Shown here one piece after another: positions 54,601 through 64,000 of a DNA stretch of 64,000 nucleotides (positions within the stretch are counted from its first letter, which is position 1; every line of letters starts with the position of its first letter). The DNA lies in the NCBI GenBank assembly GCA_947568835.1, contig OX387606.1, positions 21,677,225-21,741,224 on the forward strand. The letters are read 5' to 3'. This stretch comes from Protonemura montana. Its lineage: Eukaryota; Arthropoda; Insecta; Plecoptera; Nemouridae. The translations under genes were made by a program, and so were the position numbers. The notes below the pieces were generated by a model, which saw only the letters and a list, made by a program, of their open reading frames with translations, had not been told where the DNA came from and made no database searches.

Positions 54601-57600
54601 TGAAACTTACAACCATCAGGTTCATATTTCATCTGTCAATATGTGATTAGCTAACAGCATCGCCCTCGTGGTTTCTCCACCTCTTCGTGTTACCAGGTGA
54701 AAAAGAAGACGCCGTGGAAGGCCATACTCACCTCCCTGCCGGTCGTCGCGGTGATCTTCGGGCAGGTCGGGCACGACCTCATCTGGTACATGATGGTCAC
54801 TGACCTCCCCAAGTACATGGCCGACGTTCTGCACTTCCCAATTATGAAGGTCAGACTCTCACCAGGAAGCCGCCGGAGCTGAAGGCGGCCTTTCATTATC
54901 AGGAAAACTAATAACCTGTCAAAAATCGGTGCCTAAGCGGAGACTCAAACCCCGATCTCCACCTGTCGCGGGTTTTGCTCTAACCAATTGAGCTACTTGG
55001 ACATCCGGCATTTGTTGAGACGATTTTAGTGTATTTGATGAGAATGACGGATCTCCAAGGAGTAGAACCAAGAGGCTATGAATACTCACAGTCACTCTGA
55101 TTCCAATTGCAATTTAGTCAAAATTTCACCACATAAAACGTATTCAACGTCATATTGGAGTTACTGGAGATCGATTGGATGTGACCCAGTATTGCGTCTT
55201 AAAATACAATGTCGTAAATTATACTTACATTAATAATATATTATATGTTAGTAATATGTGTTAGTAGCTATATGTTAGTATATGTTAGTATGTGTAATGT
55301 TTTAGTATATTATTCAACTTCCTAAGTGGTGGTTCAACAACCCATGCGTACCAAGCGAGTGAAACGTCTCCTCTTGTTGCCAAAGCTCGGCTTCTACACG
55401 GCACTACCCTATATTCTCGACTGGGCGGTGGCGATCTCTTTCGGCTGGCTGGCTGACGTCATCATCAGGCATGGTTGGCTATCCAAAATCAACGTTCGTC
55501 GGCTGTTTGCAAGCATTGGTGAGTGGATGAAGGTTCTCTGTCATGATGACGCTGCATTTGTTATCCTGTCGTGTCTAGCGCCACACTTGTAATATATTCC
55601 TTTCACTTTACCTTATACCTTTACTTATACCTTCTATATATATATATATATATTAGTATATAGTGGAGGGCGCCCAACCGACAGAAGTGCCCCATCACAG
55701 GCAAGGTGGCGCCTTCGCTCGGTATCGTCGTCGCCTCCTTTGTCGAGTGCGAAACCACGCTCGTGATCGTCGCGTTCACCGTCGGCATCGGACTCATGGG
55801 CACCTTCTACCCGGGCGTCAAGGTCAACTCGCTCGACATCTGCCCGAACTTCGCCGGGGTCCTCATGGGGCTTGTCAACGGCATAGGCGCCCTTGCTGGG
55901 ATCTTCGTGCCCCTGCTAGTTGGATTCCTGACACCCAACGTGAGTCAATCCGCAAATATCCGCACATCGATTTGTTACAGTGATGCCATACTGCCTCTAC
56001 CTTCCTTGGTGTTGTCAAGTAAGCGTTTTTAAATGATATTATTCATGTCTATAAACTTAAGACTTGCCGACCAGGGCAAAATAACTAGGAGGCAAGCGAG
56101 CCAGTAACCTAAAACGCACATGTCGGGCGTGGCTCGGACAGGTGTATCTAGGTCCCTGGCGCCGTCATTGAGACAGTCTGGTTTTCGAGCTGAAGAACAC
56201 GTGGAGCGCCAAGACCGAGCTAGAGTCCTCTGACTGGGTTGCTGGACCAGTCAAGACCGAGCTAGGGTCCTCTGACTGGGTTGCTGGTCCAGTCAAGACC
56301 GAGCTAGAGTCCTCTGACTGGGTTGCTGGTCCAGTCAAGACCGAGCTAGAGTCCTCTGACTGGGTTGCTGGTCCAGTCAAGACCGAGCTAGGGTCCTCTG
56401 ACTGGGTTGCTGGACCAGTCAAGACCGAGCTAGGGACCTCTGACTGGGTTGCTGGACCAGTCAAGACCGAGCTAGGGTCCTCTGACTGGGTTGCTGGTTC
56501 AGTCAAGACCGAGCTAGGGTCCTCTGACTGGGTTGCTGGTCCAGTCAAGACCGAGCTAGGGTCCTCTGACTGGGTTGCTGGTCCAGTCAAGACCGAGCTA
56601 GGGTCCTCTGACTGGGTTGCTGGTCCAGTCAAGACCGAGCTAGGGTCCTCTGACTGGGTTGCTGGTCCAGTCAAGACCGAGCTAGGGTCCTCTGACTGGG
56701 TTGCTGGTCCAGTCAAGACCGAGCTAGGGTCCTCTGACTGGGTTGCTGGTCCAGTCAAGACCGAGCTAGAGTCCTCTGACTGGGTTGCTGGACCAGTCAA
56801 GACCGAGCTAGGGTCCTCTGACTGGGTTGCTGGACCAGTCAAGACCGAGCTAGGGTCCTCTGACTGGGTTGCTGGTCCAGTCAAGACCGAGCTAGGGTCC
56901 TCCGACTGGGTTGCTGGACCAGTCAAGACCGAGCTAGGGTCCTCTGACTGGGTTGCTGGTCCAGTCAAGACCGAGCTAGGGTCCTCTGACTGGGTTGCTG
57001 GTCCAGTCAAGACCGAGCTAGGGTCCTCTGTCTGACTGGGTTGCTGGTCCAGTCAAGACCGAGCTAGGGTCCTCCGACTGGGTTGCTGGTCCAGTCAAGA
57101 CCGAGCTAGGGTCCTCTGACTGGGTTGCTGGTCGGTCCAGTCCAACCCTGATACCCGTGTGTTACCGATATACGTGTGAGGAGATAGCCATTTTTACACT
57201 GAGTAGGTCCTTTGCGTGTGATTACTTTGTTAGCAGCAATCTGTTGTGATAAAAGAGAGCAGATGGACAATGTGCGGATGAAGTAAGCTCATTATTGTTA
57301 TGTGCAAACTAGTTATTGTCAGGCTTGTCATATGTGTAATGGTGAACTATTTGTTGTGCAATAAAATGCAATTTGGGTTTAAACTAGATCTCTAGGCGAC
57401 GGCGATCTCTCTCCCATAACCAAGCGAGATTGAGCGACGACACCGGAGTACCGTGAGTACCACCCACATCCGTCACAATATCATTAAAACAAAATCCGAT
57501 CGATTTAACATCGGTCCTCGTGAGATCACCGAAGTTAAGCAACACAGCGCTGGGTCACATGACCCGTTGTCAAAACAGTGCGTCGTTAAAGCCTAGTAAC

Positions 57601-57762
57601 CGGTGGTTGCTACGTGCGCAGAGCTCACTGGTCGAGTGGCGCGTGGCGTTCTGCATCACGGCTGGCTTGACACTCGCCTGCAACTTGGTCTTCTGCGTGC
57701 TCGCTTCGGGATCCGTGCAGCCTTGGAACGAAACGAAAACTGTCGAAGAGGAGGCAAGGTAG
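51636..57762 (+). CDS. SLC17-family organic anion transporter (sialin/VGLUT type), complete
   Basis: Nine exons: 51636..51684, 52072..52259, 52765..53001, 53792..53879, 54247..54470, 54697..54849, 55386..55518, 55701..55939 and 57622..57762. They give 483 residues, and every junction is phase-consistent. It is a Major Facilitator with about 12 spans. Family marks: QRYLLSIMCALALINEYTMR (TM1), an N-glycosylatable loop (GNQTES), GEFDWSQKDQGILLGAFFW, PGGMAAERWGGK (loop 2-3), LLVLRVLEGACEGPSYPAVN (TM4), WKAILTSLPVVAVIFG (TM7), and DICPNFAGVLMGLVNGIGAL near the end. SLC17 members move sialate, glutamate, urate or phosphate across vesicle, lysosome or plasma membranes; the substrate is not readable here. 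The C-terminus ASGSVQPWNETKTVEEEAR fits the family's 'FASGExQxW' ending. Intron 2 holds a 5S SINE, intron 6 a tRNA SINE and intron 8 a 42-bp array. Confidence 0.94.
51695..51756 (+). repeat. short tandem repeat GGGACTTCAT
   Basis: About six degenerate 10-11-bp units (GACTTCATGG, GACTTTATGA) start some 10 bp after the donor of SLC17 exon 1. Confidence 0.8.
52325..52750 (+). mobile_element. 5S-derived SINE, near full length
   Basis: Head CCGAACGGTTTGCCGTGTTA, box A/C (AAGTTAAGCGACACTGCGCT, TATTGGATGGGTGACCA), core CTTGGTGCTCTTCGACAAGA, tail AAACAGTGCGTTGTTAAACC. It lies in SLC17 intron 2, ending 15-20 bp before exon 3, so it abuts the 3' splice site. Confidence 0.85.
53002..53791. other. intron sequence, nothing recognised
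   Basis: SLC17 intron 3. AT-rich, with no array. A short phrase (CCACAAGATGGCGACCTTGG) near 53690 resembles one at 12980 in the protease homologue intron (CTCAAGATGGCGACATTGGC), suggesting a further low-copy repeat. Confidence 0.4.
54915..55110 (-). mobile_element. tRNA-derived SINE
   Basis: Reversed head (GACTCAAACCCCGATCTCCA ... CCAATTGAGCTACTTGGACA) and 5' arm (TCTCCAAGGAGTAGAACCAA ... CACAGTCACTCTGATTCC). It lies in SLC17 intron 6. Confidence 0.85.
56210..57140 (+). repeat. 42-bp minisatellite, about 22 copies
   Basis: Unit TCAAGACCGAGCTAGGGTCC, TCTGACTGGGTTGCTGGTCC, AG, in SLC17 intron 8. As 42 is a multiple of 3, one minus frame gives a 281-codon ORF of 14-residue repeats (TGPATQSEDPSSVL). 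It is antisense to the host gene and has no support as a protein. Confidence 0.95.
57505..57600 (+). mobile_element. 5S-derived SINE, head and tail only
   Basis: ACATCGGTCCTCGTGAGATC, box A, then directly TTGTCAAAACAGTGCGTCGT. The core of about 320 bp is missing. It lies 20 bp before the last SLC17 exon. Confidence 0.8.
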
Positions 57763-59524
57763 TCGCCATGGCAACGAGAACAACACCAAGACGAGGCTTA
57801 AGTACAATAATAATTGACTTTCGATTGGTACATTCTGATGTTTCATTTGGTCTTGTGGTTTTATTTCAGTTTTAAGCTTTGTTTATATTTTCTTAAATGG
57901 TTTTATGCCAAGATTTAGAAATTGAAAAGCAAGTCGCACATTTTCCAGCTTTCCAACTAATGTACAAATGCAAAGTAAGCCGTAAATTTCATATTTTTTT
58001 ATCAGGAAACAAAGCGTTGACATCGTAAATCTCAAATGAAGAAATGTAATGTGTGTGGTTTTTTTAAGCATTAACTCAATCACAGTATTTGTAGCTAAAA
58101 CCTATGCGTAACCACTAGTATATATCTACCTGGTCAGAGGCTCACCGAGTTTATATTTGCCTGTCAAGAGGCTAAATGAGTTCCAGAGCCGAGGAACGCT
58201 CCTCTAGATGTCTGGAAAAAAATTGGGGGCAATGCTTTTCCCAGTAAGACTGCTCGGCTGGTCTGGACACGTTGAGAATAGGCGGCAGTAAAGGAGAGTT
58301 TTTAGCTGTAGACCATCGTTTCGTTGGTCACTTGAACGGCTATGGTCGAACCTTGAGCGGCCAGCATCTGGTTTTACTCCTACAGGTATACCCTTTCGAA
58401 CAGGTACACGAACCAAGAGCCAGGTAACCTATTTTAATAGCATGAGGTAATTCAAATAAAAGTATTTATTTTGAGATAGACATATTCTATTTTATTATTC
58501 AGTCCAAGCTTCGAATCTTTGTCCTACGCCAATAAACTACGCTTAGTATTATTTTGATTTTCGACTCTATAATTGTTTATCGTTTGATTGATCAAACAAT
58601 GATGATATAAACATAGTTAGGACTCAGGTAGACATATTCATCGTTACAGCAAGAATTAGGCAATTTGATAATTTAATAAATATAATAAAAAACAAGTCAG
58701 TGCAATAAAGTGAAATAAAGTGTTATCGATATTCTATCGATATTTTATTATAGCATGCAACTAAATGCTTACAGCTGTTGTTTGCTACTAAAATATAAAT
58801 GTATTACAGTTTAAAAGAAATGTTAAATCAATGGACAGTTGACTGAACATGTTTTCACCAAGTCCGGAGCAAACATTGTCAAGCAAACACTGGGATAAAC
58901 AATATCGGTGCGTCACTGTCGCTTGCACTTTTTTCTCCACGAAATGAATGCCAGGGTTTTAATTGGAATGCTTCCGCCAGATCGTGGGGACAGTGCTGGC
59001 CGCTAGATGGTGCAATCACTGATGCGCTTCTGTTTGGATTGAGAGGTTAGTCAGGTACCAGCACGCGACCTGCTGGTCGGTTCTGTGAGTACTTCATTCG
59101 GGGCCGTGTGCAGATTCCCGGCGTGTCACGTGTTTTTTTCTGTTTATTGAGTGGTTATTCTTATCAAGTGCTACAGCTGTGCTCTGGATTGAAGTGAGAA
59201 TCGGCGAGAAAAATTGCAGTGAGCTAGACCAATCGAAGCACGCGTGTCACCTGCCATCAAGCTTGCAGTGGGGTCGTCGTCCGCTGTTTTTGTTTAATTA
59301 GCTTCCAGTGGCGGGCCGTACACGAAATTCGTAACTTAAAAGTTTTTGTTGTTGTTGAATAATACATGTAACCAACAAACTGCATCCCAGTACTCGCGGC
59401 CTCGATGATCGTAAACTGCGGCTCTAAAACAGTGCGATCCACTTCACCGTGTTATGCACCTCCATTAGTTGTGCTTCTGTTTTCTCGTCGTCAACGTTCG
59501 AGTAAGTAAAACTGAGCCCGAATT
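57763..59524. other. no gene seen
   Basis: Intergenic, mostly AT-rich. A 70-codon minus frame at 58204-58416 has no recognised domain. No array. Confidence 0.45.
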
Positions 59525-60165
59525 TATTTAGCCCACCAATCCAATAACTGACTCAGCGCAGTGTTGCTTAACTTTCATCCCTCCAACCTCTCTCCTGAAC
59601 AGAACTGGTCATGTGTATGATGGTCACCCATCCAATAACTGACTCAGCGCAGTGTTGCTTAACTTTCATCCCTCCAACCTCCCTCCCGAACAGAACTGGT
59701 CATGTGTATGATGGTCACCCATCCAACACCCGATTCAGCGCAGTGTTGCTTAACTTTCATCCCTCCAACCTCTCTCCCGAACAGAACTGGTCATGTGTAT
59801 GATGGTCACCCATCCAATACCTGACTCAGCGCAGTGTTGCTTAACTTTCATCTCTCCAACCTCTCTCCCAAACAGAACTGGTCATGTGTATGATGGTCAC
59901 CCGTCCAATACCTGACCCAGCGCAGTGTTGCTTAACTTTCATCCCTCCAGCCTCTCTCCTAAAACAGAACTGGTCGTGTGTATGATGGTCACCCATCCAA
60001 TACCTGACCCAGCGCAGTGTTGCTTAACTTTCATCCCTCTAACCTCTCTCCCGAACAGAACTGGTCATGTGTATGATGGTCACCCATCCAATACCTGACC
60101 CAGCGCAGTGTTGCTTAACTTTGGTGATCTCATGGGAACAAGTGTTTCCAACACGGCAAACCGTT
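59525..60165 (-). repeat. tandem 91-bp array of 5S-SINE heads, about 6-7 copies
   Basis: Same unit as 20100-20770. The right end continues into a true SINE head (GATCTCATGGGAACAAGTGT, TTCCAACACGGCAAACCGTT). There is no SINE core or tail on the left, where the array starts abruptly in ACCAATCCAATAACTGACTC. Confidence 0.9.
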
Positions 60166-60310
60166 TTGTCATGGAAACAGTTTGTTTGGACTGTAACCGA
60201 ACAATATGTTTGGATTTTTGATGATAATTTCATAAATCTCGATTGTTTAGCAAACATTCTGACCGAAACGCCGGATAAGATATCCTGAAATTAAAGTCGT
60301 TTTAAAGATT

Positions 60311-60589
60311 AGCTCCGCTCGTCACACCGGCCCCCTTTCAAAACAAGAGACAAACACAAGGTGTTATTTATTCCACCTCGCTGACAGTTGGCCAATATGG
60401 CGGCACAAACCACGAAACAAGCCAGCGAGCCGGCAGCCCATGACGTGGCAGCAGCTGATAGGGTAAACGCGAAACACTCGATGTCGCCGACTTCCAGCAG
60501 GCTGGTGGAGAACTCTTCGCAGCCGAAGAACGCGCAGAACCGCCCGTGGTGCTTGTACCTGGACAGACGAGGGGTAGCCGTTGATGAAC
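60311..60589 (-). CDS. possible last exon of the GT31 gene or of a separate transcript
   Basis: A GC-rich minus-strand frame reads KHHGRFCAFFGCEEFSTSLL, then EVGDIECFAF and a hydrophobic stretch (SWAAGSLACFVVCAAILANC) after a pyrimidine-rich acceptor (CCTCGTCTGTCCAG). An AATAAA on the same strand lies at 60366-60371. It could join the preceding exon through a weak donor (ATCA|GTTGGT at about 60805). Otherwise the region is 3' UTR of a gene that stops at 60785. Confidence 0.35.
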
Positions 60590-60784
60590 CCGCGCGCAGA
60601 AAGTCAGAAATTTACTGGGCAAAACTTGGCAACATTTTGCAAATATGTTGCCAGATTTCAGATCCAAAAACCTACGCATTCCAAGATTATTCTGATATTG
60701 AGAGAGTCCGTTCCTTGTAATTTTACCGCTCTCATTTCTCACGGCCATGTTGGTGGGAGATAGCTGTTTTATTAAATAATCAAG

Positions 60785-63523
60785 TCATTTAAGCTTGACC
60801 AACTGATAGTACTCGGCGAGGAGATGAAATCTGAGGTCCTGAGTTCGCGACCTGGCGGCTTGCTGCGCTGTGAGCTGCTCGTATCTCATCTGGAAGACCG
60901 AGAACTCGCACGAGAAGACGCGCTCTGGTGGATGGCGGGAGAAGCAGCACCTCGGGGCAGCCGAGTCCCACACACGCACGCTGCGCATGTCTGCACGTTC
61001 CACGCGAGCCTGTGCAGGAACGGGCAACTCAATCGAGCACGTGTTGCGCCTAGATTGTGCAGCCAACACAGGGAAGCTGGAATGCCAAAGAGATTGCCAG
61101 CTTGTCTACGACAGAGCACCTACCGTGAGTCTATGTGCGTCCACTTACCTTGTCTGCCACAGTGCCCGTGTAGAACACATCTTCAGAAAGATCCATGAAG
61201 GGCAGCGTTCGACCGGCGCGTCGTACCAGCACACCCAGCGTCCTCGGCGTCGTCACATAGAAACCTCCGCCCACAAACTCGGCGTCCTTCCACTCCTCCT
61301 GAAGATTTCAACACTTGCATTAAGTCTCCCTCCCCAGCCAGCCTCGCCAACTCAAAGACTCATATCCTTCCCTAAACCAGACAAGTTTACTCTCATGAGG
61401 ACCTTCACCCGATACCCCCGGATATCATCGGCGTCCTCCGCGGTGATCGACGTCAGCTCGGCGTGCACGGCGTAGTAGTCGGCAAACACGTCGTCGTCCT
61501 GCTTGGCCACGTAACGCGCATGAGCGCAGTGCTCGGCAGCCCAGGCAAACGCGGCAAACTCTTTCACGAGGAGGCCGTCGTACCTATAGGGGGCCGTCGT
61601 ATATATAGGGGACCGTGGTACATATAGGGGACCGTGGTACATATAGGGGACCGTGGTACATATAGGGGACCGTGGTACATATAGGGGACCGTGGTACATA
61701 TAGGGGCCGTGGTACATATAGGGGACCGTGGTACATATAGGGGACCGTGGTACATATAGGGGACCGTGGTACATATAGGGGACCGTGGTACATATAGGGG
61801 GCCGTGGTACATATAGGGGACCGTGGTACATATAGGGGCCGTGGTACATATTGGGACCGTGATACATATAGGGGCCGTGGTACATATAGGGGACCGTGGT
61901 ACATATAGGGGCCTTGGTACATATAGGGGCCTTGGTACATATAGGGGCCGTGGTACATAAAGGGACCGTGGTACCTATAGGGGCCGTGGTACATATAGGG
62001 GCCTTGGTACATATAGGGGCCGTGGTACATAAAGGGACCGTGGTAAATATAGGGGCCTTGGTGCATATAGGGGACCGTGGTACATATAGGGGCCGTGGTA
62101 CATATAGGGGACCGTGGTACATATAGGGGACCGTGGTACATATAGGGGACCGTGGTACATATAGGGGACCGTGGTACATATAGGGGACCGTGGTACATAT
62201 AGGGGACCGTGGTACATATAGGGGCCTTGGTACATATAGGGGCCGTGGTACATAAAGGGACCGTGGTACCTATAGGGGCCGTGGTACATATAGGGGCCTT
62301 GGTACATATAGGGGCCGTGGTACATAAAGGGACCGTGGTAAATATAGGGGCCTTGGTGCATACAGGGGGCCATGGTCCATATAGGGGACCGTGGTACATA
62401 TAGGGGACCGTGGTACATATAGGGGACCGTGGTACATATAGGGGACCGTGGTACATATAGGGGACCGTGGTACATATAGGGGACCGTGGTACATATAGGG
62501 GACCGTGGTACATATAGGGGCCGTGGTAAATATAGGGGACCGTGGTACATATAGGGGACCGTGGTACATATAGGGGACCGTGGTACATATAGGGGACCGT
62601 GGTACATATAGGGGACCGTGGTACATATAGGGACCTTGGTACATATAGGGGCCGTGGTACATATAGGGGACCGTGGTACATATAGGGGACCGTGGTACAT
62701 ATAGGGGACCGTGGTACATATAGGGGACCGTGGTACATATAGGGGCCGTGATACATATAGGGACCGTGGTACATATAGGGGCCGTGGTACATATAGGGGA
62801 CCTTGGTACATATAGGGGCCTTGGTACATATAGGGGCCTTGGTACATATAGGGGCCGTGGTACATAAAGGGACCGTGGTACCTATAGGGGCCGTGGTACA
62901 TATAGGGGCCGTGGTACATAAAGGGACCGTGGTACCTATAGGGGCCGTGGTACATATAGGGGACCGTGGTACATATAGGGGCCTTGGTACATATAGGGGC
63001 CTTGGTACATATAGGGGACCTTGGTACATATAGGGGCCTTGGTACATATAGGGGCCTTGGTACATATAGGGGCCGTGGTACATAAAGGGACCGTGGTACA
63101 TATAGGGGCCTTGGTACATATAGGGGCCGTGGTACATAAAGGGACCGTGGTACCTATAGGGGCCGTGGTACATATAGGGGACCGTGGTACATATAGGGGC
63201 CTTGGTACATATAGGGGCCTTGGTACATATAGGGGCCGTGGTACATAAATGGACCGTGGTAAATATAGGGGCCTTGGTGCATATAGGGGACCGTAATTGC
63301 AAGACTTCTAGGAAACTTAATTTTAATTTAAATGAATTTCTATATTTTGCGAAGGACACGTACGTGTCCTTCATGTCGAGAACCAGCAGGTCTGTCTCGT
63401 CGGACGCGTCACCGACGTCGCCACCCTGTTCCTTGCCCACAACAAACACTCGTCGGAAGTCGAGCGCCCAGACCTCCTCGTCGGGGTAGATAGCTCTCAT
63501 CGCCTGTCGCTTAGCAACATTGT
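60785..63523 (-). CDS. GT31 glycosyltransferase (beta-1,3-galactosyltransferase-like), 5' end outside the window
   Basis: Exons: 63364..63523 (NVAKRQAMRAIYPDEEVWAL ... LDMKDT), 61409..61583 (YDGLLVKEFAAFAWAAEHCA ...), 61149..61298 (EEWKDAEFVGGGFYVTTPRT ...), and probably 60785..61105. The first three junctions are phase-checked. Family marks in order: KRQAMRxIY (the RRxAIRxTW block), RRVFVVGK, DTYDGLLVKE (the DxYxNLTxK block), the metal-binding KQDDDVF, FVGGGFYVTT (the sugar-binding GxGY block), and LSEDVFYTGTVADK (the EDVxxG block). Such enzymes are Golgi type II membrane proteins that add Gal or GlcNAc in beta-1,3 linkage. The membrane anchor exon must lie past base 64000. Intron 61584..63363 is almost entirely a minisatellite. 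The exon after VADK fits phase 0 but is not secure. Confidence 0.8.
61590..63295. repeat. 18-19-bp minisatellite, about 90 copies, filling a GT31 intron
   Basis: Unit (plus strand) GGGGACCGTGGTACATATA, with variants GGGGCCGTGGTACATATA, GGGGCCTTGGTACATATA and GGGACCGTGGTACATAAA that form repeated blocks. All minus frames are open for hundreds of codons. One frame of 638 codons continues directly from the upstream GT31 exon through the whole intron and stops at the TAG of the 3' splice site. Another reads from the array straight into the downstream exon. Confidence 0.95.
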
Positions 63524-63589
63524 CTGCCGGGCAAGCAGTCGAGGGTCAAATAGATCAGTGGCACCGACCACCATTTTACAGGCCAGCCC

Positions 63590-63965
63590 AACGCTGGACC
63601 GATCAACCCAAAGTAGAGCTAAACTAGCTTCAAACTCGGATTAAATGTCAACTTTATCAGATTTTTTAATATAGTACAAATGCACGAAAATATAATGGTG
63701 ATTTACATTCAAATGGGGTGTTGATTCAAGAAGGCACTGTTCTGTCGTATCAAACAAAATTAATTTTGTAGCTGTCAGTGTTTTCTCTGTTTCAAATTTG
63801 AACCTAGATCGATGGAGGTTTTAATTCTAATCCGCATTTCGAGTTCAAAGAAAATAGTGCCAGACAACAGTAACGTATTTCTTTATAATAAATCATTACC
63901 CGGTGATTTGAAATCTGCGCTAAAATGAGTGTTATTCTCGTTATACTTGTGTTGCCAACGTTTGC
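63590..63965. mobile_element. second, diverged MITE copy
   Basis: In the opposite orientation to 15059-15541 it shares CAAACAAAATTAATTTTG, GAACCTAGATCGATGGAGGT versus its reversed counterpart, and CAAAGAAAATAGTGCCAGA. It lies just upstream (minus strand) of the last visible GT31 exon and may run past 63965. Confidence 0.7.
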
Positions 63966-64000
63966 AAAATGAGGATGTTTTAAGGAAGATCAAATCTTGA

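Noticed and set aside
60388-60720. 110-codon plus ORF
   Set aside because: It is antisense to a better-looking minus frame with an acceptor and a nearby AATAAA, and has no recognisable domain.
61352-62955. Several ORFs of 149-326 codons in the 19-bp array
   Set aside because: Same repeat read in different frames; only the short parts that overlap GT31 exons are coding.

Overview
This is a gene-poor, repeat-rich stretch of an animal nuclear genome. Genes are split by many GT-AG introns. The families (tetraspanin, SLC17 transporter, trypsin-fold protein, GT31 glycosyltransferase, alanine aminotransferase) are metazoan in combination. There are 5S-rRNA-derived and tRNA-derived SINEs, a LINE fragment, hAT-type ends and MITEs. 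An invertebrate is most likely, but the sequence does not fix the phylum. Nothing suggests bacterial, plasmid or organelle DNA. I saw no CRISPR array and no LTR or virus-like element.

Layout. 0-9 kb: end of an unrecognised plus-strand gene, then repeat debris including a LINE reverse-transcriptase fragment. 10.0-14.0 kb, minus: a five-exon trypsin-fold serine protease homologue that lacks the catalytic His and Ser. 15.7-19.9 kb, minus: a short four-membrane-span tetraspanin-like gene with no visible large extracellular loop. 22.9-25.8 kb, plus: a complete six-exon tetraspanin. 26.6-33.1 kb, minus: a complete eight-exon alanine aminotransferase. A second, homologous first exon lies 5 kb upstream at 38.0 kb, so the locus probably makes a mitochondrial and a cytosolic form. 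33.8-37.9 kb: a 4-kb array of a 67-bp satellite between these two first exons. 38.3-40.3 and 46.7-49.7 kb: two copies of a segment holding a 118-bp satellite and a zeste-like Myb/SANT gene; the first copy is truncated, the second looks whole. 42.0-43.9 kb: a non-autonomous hAT-like element. 51.6-57.8 kb, plus: a complete nine-exon SLC17 anion transporter. 60.3-63.5 kb, minus: the 3' part of a GT31 (beta-1,3-galactosyltransferase-like) gene that continues past the right edge.

Exons were joined by reading frame, splice consensus and intron phase. In the SLC17, tetraspanin, aminotransferase, protease-homologue and zeste-like genes, every junction keeps phase. The genes do not form one pathway.

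The striking feature is the introns. Many carry a private minisatellite (unit 16, 19, 35, 41, 42, 67, 72, 91 or 114 bp), and these arrays cause most of the long open frames. One array appears to have grown from an intron-exon junction. Another is a tandem series of 5S SINE promoter regions.
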